In this document: in pieces, positions 1 to 9,298 of the stretch
Layout of the letters: each line of letters begins with the position of its first letter
How positions within the stretch are numbered: the stretch's first letter is position 1
Source: CAYZGU01 sp964478165
Lineage (GTDB): Bacteria > Poribacteria > WGA-4E > JAJDTR01
Assembly (NCBI GenBank): GCA_964478165.1
Contig: CAYZGU010000002.1
Span: 30,283-94,282 of the forward strand
Length of the DNA: 64,000 nt
Direction of reading: 5' to 3'
Program-made: the position numbers and the translations under genes
The notes under the pieces: model-generated
What the model was told of the DNA's origin: nothing
Database searches by the model: none
The model's input: only the letters and a program-made list of their open reading frames with translations

Positions 1-230
1 ATTGAAACACCCGTGCCGAATCGCACGTGTTTGGTGCGTGGTAGTACGTTGGAGATGAACACGTCGTTCGCCGGAATTGGCTCCCAAGCTAGGGTATGGT
101 GCTGACCGACCCATATCTCAGAGAACCCTAGCTCGTCAGCACGAACTACTAGTTCAATGTCTTCCTCAAAGCATTGTGTTCGATTTTTTCTTGGTGAGTG
201 CAACGGCATCATGAATATTCCCAACTTCAT
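1..230 (-). CDS. LLM-class flavin-dependent oxidoreductase (luciferase-like), N-terminal part only
   Basis: The gene runs off the left edge of the window, so only about 76 N-terminal residues are visible. The start is an ATG at 230 with an AGGAG Shine-Dalgarno site about 8 bases upstream. The translation opens MKLGIFMMPLHSP and continues with ADELGFSEIWVGQHH and a VRFGTGVS stretch. This is the first beta strand, the helix and the EIWxxxHH segment of the bacterial luciferase-like TIM barrel that binds FMNH2. Such enzymes use reduced flavin and oxygen to oxidise aldehydes, alkanesulfonates or similar substrates. The substrate cannot be told from the N-terminus. Confidence 0.85.
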   Translation of the reverse strand, partial: MKLGIFMMPLHSPRKNRTQCFEEDIELVVRADELGFSEIWVGQHHTLAWEPIPANDVFISNVLPRTKHVRFGTGVS

Positions 231-1928
231 GGTCTCATCTCCTACGAATTGGTTTCAAAACATAATTGTGTGAGGATCAATGTTAAATCTCGATGTGGCT
301 GCTAACTAGTAGCCTCATTTGGTGGTAAATTGATTCTGTTTTATGGTCCGAACGGTGGGGCCGGGAGACAAATACTGCCTGAGATTTCCGTATTTCACTC
401 CGTAGTGCCAAGGCTGGTTTTGAAGAAGCCTTCCAACCTGATTTGGAAGTAGTGTATCATATTCTTACCGGCTGATCGAGAACTTCTTGTGGTAGAAAAA
501 ACTGAGATGGGGAGAGTGCAAATAGCCGGAGAAAGCTAATCGGCCCATGTATGACGAAGCATAGAGCCCAATCATGGTAAACAGTTGGCGAACAGAAGAT
601 GGTTGTGAAAAGTTACGCGGCATTTTTCGCATTGGAACTGTCCGCCTGTATCTTGTGCAGCAATTGTGAACTTTCACAATTATAGTTGTGTTCTGGTGCT
701 GATTTCTTCCAAGAGGTTCACATTATGGAGTGTTGCGAAGATAGTAGAACATCAGGAGTGAGTCAGTTGCGATTATCAACGTTCTCAGAGGGAGTTTTAA
801 CAGAGGTGCCATTGGCGCTGGTAATCTGGTGTTGGTTTGGGTGGTCATGCTGGAAGGTTGCCCTTGGTTTTGTACAAAGATCTCATAATCGTCCAGAAAA
901 CAGGAATTGGTAGGAACGCGTACTGTGTCTATGGAGTTAATGCTCAGTGCTGAAAAGGCGTGATGCTGCTGAGTCGAAAAAGAGATCTCTCATGAAGTCA
1001 AGAATGCTTAGGGGACTGGAATGTCAAAGATCTCGTTACGGTTTGTATCTCCATACTGAGTGCTGGCAAGCTTATGGAATTCGACCGTAGGTACAATGCG
1101 CGATTTTGAAAATATGAATCTGTCCATGACTCCCTTGGCGATATCTGGATATTTCTATATGAAATTTCCAATGAGGACCTCAATAAGAATTAGAAAATCG
1201 GCGAATTAATCGGTCATCGTTTCGCACACTGTCTGAACTCTATGCATGACATGTGCGATAAGAGATTTCCATCTGCATGGAGTCATGATGACGGCTATTC
1301 ATTCTCACAGTCTAGCTGGGCAATGACGTGGTTTCGGAATGGGTCTTTCAGGCGAGGCTAATACGTTTTACGGAGCCAAGTTCGTTCGACAAGAATTGCC
1401 CCTGTGCTGTAGATCCAGTCAGCTGTCCGTGATTACGTGTAACCTTAGACCTTCTGTTAAGAAGATTAGGTCCGAAATGCTGGTATGGTCTCCTATATGC
1501 AGAGCCATCGTCGATAGGAGTTCTCTTTGGGAAAGACTTCGATAATCAGGAAAAAGCACTGTTGCTCGGATTGGACTTGGCTAGTATGAAGCGGTGAGGG
1601 GAAAGATGCTTTCCCTCTTAAAACTCCCTCCGTATCACGTGAATACGTACTCGTCAGACGACTGTAGAAAAAGATCAACAAATAAGACGCCTCGGAGAAG
1701 AACGGTGCGTCTCTTTACTCCATTTGGTTAACACTTTCGCAACGGCAGCTTGCCAGGTTTAATTTCCTTTGCGTGAAAAAGTTGCCTTTAGCACTGGCAT
1801 TAGGCTCCCGTTGAGGACATGAGCTGTGACGAAACTGCTAGCCCCATTTGGCTGTTCCACTTTTCCCTAAGCACGTGACAAACTTGCGGGTCTATCAACC
1901 TGGACTAACAACCTACGCCTTGACATGC
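231..1928. other. 1.7-kb spacer without a recognisable intact gene
   Basis: Reading frames here are short and broken. One plus-strand frame around 900-1330 stays protein-like between several stops, with pieces such as KLMEFDRRYNARF and YESVHDSLGDIW. It may be the remnant of a decayed gene, but I do not recognise a family. No RNA gene or repeat is apparent. Confidence 0.4.
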
Positions 1929-3182
1929 TCATCGGTGTTTCGAGCGGCGACGAGCGTTATTCTTCCCTTTGTTGCTGAGGGCTTGCTTTTGTCTAATCTG
2001 TGACAATGCCTTTTGTGGAGGTTTCGTAGGGTGCTTCTGTGACAGAATTTCCGGTATAAAACTACCGTAATTAAAATTGGGCAAGCGCCGCTGTTCGATC
2101 TGGGAACCCAACTGTTTTTCAAGATCTCGTATTATCTGTTCATCCGCTTGTCCCACAAACGTGAAAGCTTCACCAGACTGATGAGCGCGACCAGTTCGGC
2201 CGATGCGGTGCGTGTAGGCGTCAACAGTGTCGGGCATATCGAAATTGATAACATGTGATATTTGTGATATGTCTATGCCACGCGCGGCAACATCAGTGGC
2301 AGTGAGCAGGTCGTATTTTCCATCGCGAAAGCCATTTATCGCTCTCTGGCGCTGATTTTGGGACATATTACCCTGCAGCGCTGTTACTCGATGGCCATGC
2401 TTTTGCAAGTTACGTGCAAGGTTGCGGGCTCGAAACTTGGTATTGGTAAAGATTAAGACACGACCGGTAGGTGTTTGTTCCAGCAGAGCTAGCAAGAGTT
2501 CTTCTTTTAAACGATGGTGCACTGGATAAAGCGCGTGTGTAACAGTTTCAACGGGGGCGATTTTGCCGATTTGAATGGTAATCGGGTTTCTAAGGAGGTT
2601 ATCTACCAGCGTGCGAATTTCCTTAGGCATTGTGGCTGAGAAGAAGAGCATCTGGCGTTCGACCGGTAGTAGCTTGAGGATACGACGGATATCGGGCAGG
2701 AAGCCCATGTCGCACATCCGATCGGCTTCGTCCAGCACCAAAATCTCAACGGTGGATAGATTAATCTCTTTATTGGATACGAGGTCGAGTAGGCGACCAG
2801 GACACGCCACAACAATCTCTACACCACGTTTAAGTCGCAAGACTTGAGAAGCCTTATTCACTCCACCATAAACAGGTACACTGCGCGCTTTGGTATTTTG
2901 GCCAAGGTCAAGACCCATCTGGTAGATCTGTTCAGCAAGTTCGCGTGTGGGAGCCACAATGAGGGCACGCACCCGACGGAGTGGCCCTGTGGTTAGGCGC
3001 TGAAGAATGGGCAACATAAAGGCCGCGGTTTTGCCTGTGCCGGTCTGTGCTAAACCCATCACATCACGCCCTTCGAGTGCCATGGGGATGACTTTTTCTT
3101 GGATTGGGGTGGGCGTGGTGTAACCGACTGCGGTAATTCCGTCGACGATGCGCGAATCAAAAGAAAATTTGTCAAAATTCAC
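1929..3182 (-). CDS. rhlE: DEAD-box ATP-dependent RNA helicase, RhlE type
   Basis: This is a cytoplasmic RNA helicase that unwinds RNA duplexes using ATP, acting in ribosome assembly or RNA turnover. The 417-residue product carries all core motifs in order: the Q motif near residue 20, AQTGTGKT (Walker A) near 45, PTRELAEQ, VLDEADRM (the DEAD box), FSATMP, ATDVAARGID and HRIGRTGR. It ends in a short basic tail (RRRSKHR) typical of RhlE-like proteins. The start is GTG at 3182, with AAGGAG 7 bases upstream. It lies 22 bases downstream of the aldolase gene on the same strand, so the two probably share a transcript. RhlE versus another DEAD-box subgroup rests on overall length and tail only. Confidence 0.9.
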   Translation of the reverse strand: MNFDKFSFDSRIVDGITAVGYTTPTPIQEKVIPMALEGRDVMGLAQTGTGKTAAFMLPILQRLTTGPLRRVRALIVAPTRELAEQIYQMGLDLGQNTKARSVPVYGGVNKASQVLRLKRGVEIVVACPGRLLDLVSNKEINLSTVEILVLDEADRMCDMGFLPDIRRILKLLPVERQMLFFSATMPKEIRTLVDNLLRNPITIQIGKIAPVETVTHALYPVHHRLKEELLLALLEQTPTGRVLIFTNTKFRARNLARNLQKHGHRVTALQGNMSQNQRQRAINGFRDGKYDLLTATDVAARGIDISQISHVINFDMPDTVDAYTHRIGRTGRAHQSGEAFTFVGQADEQIIRDLEKQLGSQIEQRRLPNFNYGSFIPEILSQKHPTKPPQKALSQIRQKQALSNKGKNNARRRSKHR

Positions 3183-3204
3183 TGAAGTACTCCTTGGAAT
3201 CCGG

Positions 3205-3987
3205 CTATTTTCCGGTGGGGTTATCTCGGATAAGTTCGAGGTTTTGCTTCAACGCTTGCGCACCATAGTCCAAAGGATTTCCCACGCTGACAAAGCGATA
3301 GCCCCACAGAATCTTTTCTTGGGCTTCCGCGGTGTTCCCAACGAGAGTTGCGGGGACAATACTGGTGTCCTTGAGCCGTTGGGGTACATCACGTAGGATG
3401 TCTTGAACTTCAGTGTCACGAGTTTCGCCAATCTTGCCGAGCGAAGCGGAGAGATCCGTCGGGCCGACGAAAAGCACGTCAACACCGGGAACTTTCTTAA
3501 TAGTGTCGATGTTTTCGTAGGCACGTTGGCTTTCTATCTGCAGTACTAATACCGTTTCCTCATTGGCAGTTCTGATGACTTGGCTTGTGTCTTCTCCGGC
3601 AATTCTTGGCCACATTGGCGATACACCCCTCCTTCCTTGGGGCGCATACCGAGCGTACTGTACGGCTTGTTCGGCTTCTTCTGGAGTGTCGATCTGAGGC
3701 ACCATCACCGCAACGGCGCCGGTATCGTAAGCCTTCTTAATGAGGGCCGGATCGTTCCAGGCCACCCGTACTAAGGGCGCCACGCCCCTTTGACGGGCGA
3801 GGACGGGTATGGCGCCCAGTGCCTCGGTAGAAAATGGGGCATGCTCGGTGTCAATCCAGAGGAAATCTGGCTGTACCTCCTGAACATCGAGGATGGTTGC
3901 CAGTACCCATAGGTCAGGCGCTGGTAGAACAGTGCCCAATACAAGTTGACCTCTTGTGAGTTTTTGTTTGAGAGGATTGGGATACAT
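3205..3987 (-). CDS. HpcH/HpaI-family aldolase
   Basis: This is a class II, metal-dependent pyruvate aldolase of the family that cleaves 2-keto-3-deoxy sugar acids or 2,4-dihydroxyheptanedioate into pyruvate plus an aldehyde. Family motifs are IDTEHAPFS near residue 50, VMVPQIDTPEEAE, LQIES (metal-binding Glu) and VLFVGPTDLSASLG (metal-binding Asp). The product is 260 residues, the usual family length. I chose ATG 3987 because GGAG lies just upstream; an in-frame ATG at 4005 would add six residues and has a poorer site. It precedes rhlE by 22 bases. Given the sugar-catabolic neighbours, a sugar-acid aldolase is more likely than one in aromatic degradation, but the substrate is not shown. Confidence 0.88.
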   Translation of the reverse strand: MYPNPLKQKLTRGQLVLGTVLPAPDLWVLATILDVQEVQPDFLWIDTEHAPFSTEALGAIPVLARQRGVAPLVRVAWNDPALIKKAYDTGAVAVMVPQIDTPEEAEQAVQYARYAPQGRRGVSPMWPRIAGEDTSQVIRTANEETVLVLQIESQRAYENIDTIKKVPGVDVLFVGPTDLSASLGKIGETRDTEVQDILRDVPQRLKDTSIVPATLVGNTAEAQEKILWGYRFVSVGNPLDYGAQALKQNLELIRDNPTGK

Positions 3988-4206
3988 TGTTTTCTCCATA
4001 TGCATTAAGGAATTGGTTCAACGCGCACCTGGAACGAGAAAAGACCTCCGTTTTCGACGGCCAAGTGCGGTAGAACTAGATGATTCGTAAGTTGTGACAG
4101 GCCTGAGGTACTTCCCCAGACCACTGCGGTATCCAACTTCTCTCCGAAAACGAGACGGCTCAACCCACTAAGGACAAGGTGCTTAGGGCAGATCAGCTCC
4201 TTTCAA

Positions 4207-5208
4207 CTAGTGAAAAAACATAGTCTTTCGAAGCGAATGGTGGAGATTAAAATCTTCGCAGAACTTGGACTTCATCGTTCCCCAGGAAGATTTTAACTTA
4301 TCGAGAGGCTCCACTCTCCTTGCAAAACGGGAATCAAACCAATCTGGGTGCTTGTCAGCTTTGGGATTCTTTGTCAGGTTGACTGGATTTTTCCCATTGG
4401 CATCCATGACGTAGATTTCATAGTTCCCACTTCGCGAGGACTCGAAGGCGATTTTTTGCCCATTAGGAGACCACGCTGGGGAGAGGTCCGGCGCAAGATG
4501 ATCGGTTAGGTTAACTTCCCTTCCCCCATTGGCATCCATGATGTAGATGTCAAGATTCCCATGCCGAGTGGATTCGAAGGCGATCCTTCGCCCATCAGGA
4601 GACCACTCGGGAGAGAGGTGAGAGGTAGGTCGTTCTGTCAGCTTGATTGGGTTTTCACCGTTTGCATCCATGAGGTAGATTTTTGGTAATGGCGGTGGAA
4701 ATTCTTGAGCGTTCCCATCCCGAGTGGAGTGGAACGCGATATGTTTGCCGTCAGGCGACCACGACGGGGAGTGGTCAGATGCAGGATGGTTTGTCTGGTT
4801 GGTTTGGTTTTTCCCATTAGTCTGCATGACGAAGATGTCAGCGTTTCCATTCCGCGTGGAGTGGAATGCGATGTGTTTGCTGTCAGGAGACCATGCTGGA
4901 GCGTCGTCAGGTACTAGACTATTTGTTAACCGACGTGTATTTTTCCCATTGGCATCCATGACATAGATTTCCTTGTTCCCGTCCCGATTGGAAACAAAAG
5001 CGATTTCCTGGCCGTTAGGAGACCAAGATGGAGCGTCGTCACTTGCTCTATTGTTTGTTAATCTGCGTACATTTTCCCCGTTGCCGTCCATGATGTAAAT
5101 TTCCTTATTTCCATCCCGAAGGGAAACGAAGGCGATTCTTTTACGTGCTTGTGCTGTGCCACTCAACACCAAGAACAATGTTAACATCGCAGATACGAAC
5201 TTTTTCAT
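4207..5208 (-). CDS. Secreted TolB-like (PD40/WD40-like) beta-propeller protein
   Basis: This is an exported propeller of about 333 residues. The signal peptide runs from MKKFVSAMLTLFLVLSG to a cleavage site near AQA. Six repeats of roughly 42 residues follow, each with the pattern IAFxSxRDGNxEIYxMDANGxN then LTxxxxxDxxPxWSPDG, which is the PD40 signature of TolB. The propeller is closed by DWFDSRFARRVEP and a tail with the LDKLKSSWGTMKSK segment. The start at 5208 fits the signal peptide and an AGAGGA site; an upstream in-frame ATG at 5289 would bury the signal. TolB itself partners with Pal and TolA, but there is no TolB N-domain here, so a scaffold or sugar-binding role in the periplasm is only a guess. 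Confidence 0.85.
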   Translation of the reverse strand: MKKFVSAMLTLFLVLSGTAQARKRIAFVSLRDGNKEIYIMDGNGENVRRLTNNRASDDAPSWSPNGQEIAFVSNRDGNKEIYVMDANGKNTRRLTNSLVPDDAPAWSPDSKHIAFHSTRNGNADIFVMQTNGKNQTNQTNHPASDHSPSWSPDGKHIAFHSTRDGNAQEFPPPLPKIYLMDANGENPIKLTERPTSHLSPEWSPDGRRIAFESTRHGNLDIYIMDANGGREVNLTDHLAPDLSPAWSPNGQKIAFESSRSGNYEIYVMDANGKNPVNLTKNPKADKHPDWFDSRFARRVEPLDKLKSSWGTMKSKFCEDFNLHHSLRKTMFFH

Positions 5209-5358
5209 GAAGAATATTCCTCTAACACATGAGAGTGTTTTGATGCTTGCTCTATGGTCCAGTGATTGTCTTTGCCTCCGCCTTATCAAGTCCTCACGCT
5301 ATTCAAGACGGGTTAAACTTACGGCAGTGTATCTGGGTGTAGAACGAAAATTCTGACT

Positions 5359-5408
5359 GGGCCACTCATAAAATGGTCAATGGTTGCTCATTTTATGAGT
5401 GTGTGCCC
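5359..5408. terminator. Strong stem-loop: 13-bp perfect arms plus outer GGGC/GCCC
   Basis: CACTCATAAAATG (5363-5375) is exactly complementary to CATTTTATGAGTG (5389-5401) across a 13-base loop. The stem can extend with GGGC 5359-5362 and GCCC 5405-5408 after a 3-base bulge. It lies downstream of the phyH stop at 5455 and upstream of the TolB-like gene. A transcript-end or mRNA-stabilising role is inferred; there is no long T-run. Confidence 0.5.
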
Positions 5409-5412
5409 GAGG

Positions 5413-5430
5413 CGGGACACATGTGTCCCG
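5413..5430. repeat. Perfect 18-bp palindrome
   Basis: CGGGACACATGTGTCCCG reads identically on both strands. It sits 25 bases beyond the phyH stop and 12 bases from the neighbouring stem-loop, so the two form a hairpin pair. It could be the distal part of a terminator for phyH or a dyad operator; the sequence does not decide. Confidence 0.6.
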
Positions 5431-5454
5431 GGTGTGGTGTGTTACATCGTTCGC

Positions 5455-6294
5455 TCAACCTCGTGAGGGCTCTTCCCTTAGTCTTTTTTGTCGCTCAGTT
5501 AGTTCGGCGAGATGGGTGTCATTAGCCATCACTTGTTCCAAATGTACCATTCGCTCTGGTCCTGCTGTGTGGAGCATCGCATCACCATGAATGCGATCAA
5601 TCCAGAATCGGGCTTCACCACCAAGCGCGGCTCGCAGTTCCTCGAGTCGGTCATCGGGATAGCGGCGGGAGAAGTTCATCGTGTACATGCGTCTTTTCTC
5701 TGATCCGCCGAACGCGGCGTGTTTAAGGTTGTGGTTGAAGACGACGATGTCACCAGGCACCGTTTCGAGAGCTTTAGCTGGAATCTCGTTGCCGTGTAGT
5801 CCCCAAATTTCTCTACTTTTTCGAATGCTGTGTTCAATAGCGTCGGCATAAGTCTCTCCGGCGCGGTGGCTTCCGGGAATTACTCTCAAGGCACCAGTGT
5901 CATGTGTTAAAGGATCAAGGTAGAAGGCGATTTTGATACTCAATACGCGTGTGCTAGCGTAGCCGTCGGAGTGCCAGGGCGTGTCGCCGGCGTAGAAGTT
6001 ACCATCGCCGCTTGTATAGTTGAAGTCCTCACCGCAGATGCTGGCAGCAATGTCGTGGATCCGCGGATCGTCTAAGAATGAACTGAGATATTCGCTCTGG
6101 TCCGGAAACGGAAAAATGCAGGAACGAGACGTATCATCATGCGGTTTGCCGTTGTGGCCGCCACCATGCGAAGTCCAGACAGATTCAAACTCTTCTACGA
6201 TTTTCTGGATGTTCCCAGTTAGCAAGCCTGGAAAATATAGATAACCGAACGTGTCGAAGAAGGTCATCTGTTTCTCAGTAAGGCGCGTTGACAT
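5455..6294 (-). CDS. Phytanoyl-CoA dioxygenase (PhyH) family protein
   Basis: This is an Fe(II)/2-oxoglutarate-dependent oxygenase that hydroxylates or halogenates a small organic substrate in the cytoplasm. It has 279 residues, a normal family length. The facial triad is visible as PWHSDGYAS (His and Asp) and HNLKHAAFGG (distal His). An arginine for 2-oxoglutarate follows in KRRMYTMNFSRR, and PGSHRAGE is a common family element. The start ATG 6294 has AAGGAG about 10 bases upstream. It stands alone between the VOC gene and the TolB-like gene, all on the minus strand. It is one of five PhyH genes in the window, and the substrate is unknown. Confidence 0.88.
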   Translation of the reverse strand: MSTRLTEKQMTFFDTFGYLYFPGLLTGNIQKIVEEFESVWTSHGGGHNGKPHDDTSRSCIFPFPDQSEYLSSFLDDPRIHDIAASICGEDFNYTSGDGNFYAGDTPWHSDGYASTRVLSIKIAFYLDPLTHDTGALRVIPGSHRAGETYADAIEHSIRKSREIWGLHGNEIPAKALETVPGDIVVFNHNLKHAAFGGSEKRRMYTMNFSRRYPDDRLEELRAALGGEARFWIDRIHGDAMLHTAGPERMVHLEQVMANDTHLAELTERQKRLREEPSRG

Positions 6295-6648
6295 TTAAGT
6301 TCATCTCCTTTTTCTTCGCCAATGTTGAAAGGTTATGGCTAATCTACTAACAACTTTGCCATACTGTGGAAAAGTGTACTTAAATATAGCGGCTGGCGAA
6401 TCATCGTTTTGAGTCCGGGTATTCCAGATCCTGTAGTCCGTGATTCCAGTTGTCGGTGCGGTTGTCGAGAATCCTAAAAGATTAAAATCTCAACTTCACC
6501 TTTTCCTGACAACGGTGCTCATCAAGCTTAGTGCTGGTTCTCATGTAAAATGTTCCGTGACAAAGCAATAAGTGTGGATCAGATCTTGGCAAGCATTCTG
6601 AATTGGTCCCTGCGATCTTCTTAGTCTTCTCGGCCATGTGTTCTGTTG

Positions 6649-6676
6649 ATACAATCCACAAGTTTGTGGATTGTAT
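6649..6676. repeat. 13-bp perfect inverted repeat with 2-base loop
   Basis: ATACAATCCACAA (6649-6661) and TTGTGGATTGTAT (6664-6676) are perfect complements separated only by GT. This gives a cruciform-capable palindrome about 120 bases beyond the VOC stop codon. It is the distal half of a hairpin pair with 6682-6725. Confidence 0.7.
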
Positions 6677-6681
6677 TCGAA

Positions 6682-6725
6682 CGTGGAGGATTACGGTCTG
6701 ATGGAATTGACCGTAATTCTCCACG
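6682..6725. repeat. 17-bp inverted repeat, 10-base loop
   Basis: The left arm CGTGGAGGATTACGGTC (6682-6698) pairs with the right arm GACCGTAATTCTCCACG (6709-6725). All 17 positions pair, one of them as a G-T wobble. It lies 72 bases downstream of the VOC gene stop and directly abuts the palindrome at 6649-6676. Possible roles are terminator, mRNA 3' end protection, or a REP-like mobile element. Confidence 0.7.
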
Positions 6726-6796
6726 GTTCTAGAGGTGATTCAGACACGCCCTTCCATGTGCGCGACGTTCTCGCTGGGTGCGGATTTGCCAGTTTC

Positions 6797-7138
6797 TTAC
6801 GAAAAATGTATCCAGTGTCCGTCAGGATCTTGAAAACTCAGACTTGGCCCTCGTTGTGTGAGTGGAATATTCTTCTGACGCAGTGTGTCAAGTACTCCTT
6901 CTTCGGTCCCAGCGGTTAGTTTGAATGCAAGATGATGAACACCGTCGCCAATTTGATTTGAATCGGATGTTTGAAATAATGCAAGCACTTCTCCGTTGGG
7001 CATACGCAAAAAGACGTGATTTCCCGCATCACCAGCCCTTTCCAATCCCAAATGAGTTATGTACCAATCGGCGGATTTTCGCACATCGCTCACCCAGATA
7101 GCAACATGATCGAAACCTTGTACTTCCACCCGTGTCAA
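6797..7138 (-). CDS. VOC-family (glyoxalase/bleomycin-resistance-like) protein
   Basis: This is a single vicinal-oxygen-chelate module of 113 residues. It opens with GFDHVAIWVSDVRKSADWY, the usual first beta-alpha-beta unit with a metal-binding His. HHLAFKL and FQDPDGHWIHF follow, the latter being the C-terminal strand with its PDGHW motif. Members bind a divalent metal and act as lyases, isomerases, dioxygenases or drug-binding proteins; which one is unknown here. The start is TTG 7138, with a very good GGAGGT site 8 bases upstream. It is a monocistronic-looking minus-strand gene, with hairpins on its downstream side and another hairpin in its upstream spacer. Confidence 0.85.
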   Translation of the reverse strand: MTRVEVQGFDHVAIWVSDVRKSADWYITHLGLERAGDAGNHVFLRMPNGEVLALFQTSDSNQIGDGVHHLAFKLTAGTEEGVLDTLRQKNIPLTQRGPSLSFQDPDGHWIHFS

Positions 7139-7214
7139 TCTCTTTCACCTCCCGTCTTTTAAGATACTAATAGATTTTATCACATTTTTGTCGATGCGGC
7201 CAGATGTGTTTGTA

Positions 7215-7252
7215 CGAAAAATACTGAAAGGCATCCACTTTAGTATTTTTCG
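7215..7252. repeat. 11-bp perfect inverted repeat in a divergent spacer
   Basis: CGAAAAATACT (7215-7225) and AGTATTTTTCG (7242-7252) are exact complements with a 16-base loop. A smaller hairpin, GCCATA 7262-7267 with TATGGC 7276-7281, follows at once. Both lie between the divergently transcribed VOC gene (start 7138) and deacylase gene (start 7786), so an operator is possible. The remaining spacer to 7785 shows nothing else I can support. Confidence 0.55.
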
Positions 7253-7785
7253 CTGGCCTTAGCCATATAAGTTGGTATGGCGTCATATTTCTCCCCACTT
7301 ACTAGTTTGATCGTGACGCCCTTCGTGGTCTGTTTCTAGTTGGTAATTGGAGGTGTGAAAAGCGTTTGGCTTGTGGCCGAATCAAATGGTAGCAGGGATA
7401 AGTTCAAAGATAGCCAAGAATCCGTCACCGCAAACGTATAGTGATGCCTTAGCGGATCTTCGATTGCGTTAATCAAGAGATGTCCGACGAATTTATCTTG
7501 ACAGTAGGTTCGTTTTAGGGCATTAACTTTTAGGTCGAAAAGGAAGAACATATTTGGCTGATGAGGTTTGTGGATTTTCTGCCAAGGAGGGCAGAAACTT
7601 GAAGTGACATCCATCTTGATGGTAACTCCGAACTGTGCTCATGTGGGTAGAGATCTCTGTGTTACGAAAGCAAGAGGCGTAAAACTCTAGGGATTTTTCT
7701 ATGCCCCTTGTCCTGGTTCAGTTTCTGGACTTCAAACAATTGATCTTTCTCACCAACAATGGTTTATATACGAAAGGGTTTTCAT

Positions 7786-8802
7786 ATGAAGAGTCATGCG
7801 AAACAGTTAGACATCACCGACTTTCGACTTGATCGTGTACCGCCCGGTACCAAGCAGCGCATTCGTCTAATTATTGACAACCTACCCGACGGTACGCAAT
7901 TGGCATTTTCAGCCGTTGTTGCACGGGGAGAGCAGCGGGGTAATGTGATTTTGGCCACAGGAGGGGTACATGGCGATGAATACGAAGGACCACTTGCGAT
8001 AATGGATATCTACGATGAACTAGATGTTGCCTCGATGCGAGGTGATTTCTTTGGAATCCCCGTTCTCAACGGACCTGCCTTTGTCGCGGCCAGGCGGGAA
8101 GGCGAATGGGATCGTCTTAATCTTGCGCGTACTTTTCCCGGCAGTGAAACGGGTAGTCCTAGTGAACGAATCGCCCACAGCTTTAGCGAATATCTGGTGG
8201 GACAAGCGGATCTCTTTCTCGATGTGCATAGCGGGGGGAACAACTATGCCATAAAGGAGTTTGCTGGCTATCAGGTGCGTTCCGGCGCATTAGGTATGGT
8301 GCAAAAAGAAGCTGCTATTGCCTTCGGGCTCGATCTGGTGTGGGGTACATCTCCACTACCCGGTCGCAGTCTATCGGCCGCTGCTGAAAAGAAAGTAGCT
8401 GCTATCTATGTCGAGATGCGGGGAGAGGGGCGATGTCGTAGCGATCAGCTGGAGAAGGCGAAACGCGGTGTGCGAAACGTCCTCGCTTATCTCGAGATTA
8501 TTAATCGACCTTTTCCGATGACTGCGCCGCGATACTGCTTTGAGGCAGTTAGCGAGGAATCTGGCCACTTGCAAATTGAGCATCCGAGTCCGACTTCAGG
8601 AATCTTTCTTCCGACGGTGAAGTTGTGGGACAAAGTCGAGCAAGGAAGTGTTCTGGGTCGCGTTCGTCATCCGGACGGAACAGTCCTGGCTGAGGTGACT
8701 TCTGAGAAATCGGGACGATTGCTACTTCTGCGAACACTGCCTCGGGTGTTTTCCGGTGACTGTCTAGCATCCGTAATAGAATTGCCCTGCGATTTGATAT
8801 AA
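7786..8802 (+). CDS. Succinylglutamate desuccinylase/aspartoacylase (AstE/AspA) family zinc deacylase
   Basis: This is a zinc carboxypeptidase-fold enzyme that removes an acyl group from an N-acylated amino acid. The zinc ligands are visible: GGVHGDEYEGP gives the His and Glu, and FLDVHSGG gives the second His. ARTFPG and a C-terminal Glu in the VEMRGEG segment are also family features, and the last 80 residues form the usual beta-rich AstE C-terminal domain. The product is 338 residues. I start at ATG 7786, preceded by GAAAGGG; an ATG at 7759 has no SD. The HGDEYEGP form resembles deacylases such as DoeB (N-acetyl-diaminobutyrate deacetylase in ectoine breakdown), but no ectoine genes are nearby, so the substrate stays open. 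Confidence 0.87.
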   Translation: MKSHAKQLDITDFRLDRVPPGTKQRIRLIIDNLPDGTQLAFSAVVARGEQRGNVILATGGVHGDEYEGPLAIMDIYDELDVASMRGDFFGIPVLNGPAFVAARREGEWDRLNLARTFPGSETGSPSERIAHSFSEYLVGQADLFLDVHSGGNNYAIKEFAGYQVRSGALGMVQKEAAIAFGLDLVWGTSPLPGRSLSAAAEKKVAAIYVEMRGEGRCRSDQLEKAKRGVRNVLAYLEIINRPFPMTAPRYCFEAVSEESGHLQIEHPSPTSGIFLPTVKLWDKVEQGSVLGRVRHPDGTVLAEVTSEKSGRLLLLRTLPRVFSGDCLASVIELPCDLI

Positions 8803-8979
8803 ATGAGTTAATGGTTATTCCCACCTGTGTGTTTTGTATGAACGGCGCGGACTGATGCGTGTCGACATCCCGTTATTGGAGTCGTATTGGGAGGAAAAAT
8901 GCGTGACGTGCGAAGGAGACAACTCGCTTGACTGTATACCAATGAAGGGCGTCAGCGCCGTTTGGATTGTAGCGTCGGG

Positions 8980-9008
8980 AGGTGGTGTGGTACTAGACAT
9001 TACCACCT
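8980..9008. repeat. 7-bp inverted repeat downstream of the deacylase gene
   Basis: AGGTGGT (8980-8986) pairs with ACCACCT (9002-9008). It lies in the 500-base spacer between the deacylase and xylose isomerase genes, where nothing else is recognisable. The stem is short and has no T-tract, so a regulatory role is speculative. Confidence 0.3.
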
Positions 9009-9298
9009 GTCTGTTTACTTAGCCAGAAAGGCCAATGACTAATCTCATTTTCGTGGACAAGGCTGCCTATTTATGCTAGATTAGGTCTAATGATGGATTG
9101 GCATCTGAGTGTGAATTTCGAAAAAATATGCGATAGGACACTGCATATGCCATTCAAATGGAATGGGAGTTGTTTGTTGAGACTGCCCGGAGATTTGTGG
9201 ATATGTTCGTGACAGTTGGTTACGAATTGGCCGTGTCAAGCGGAACAGGCATCCCATTTTGATGTCTGGGTTAATTACTGAAAGTAGGAGATTAGTGA

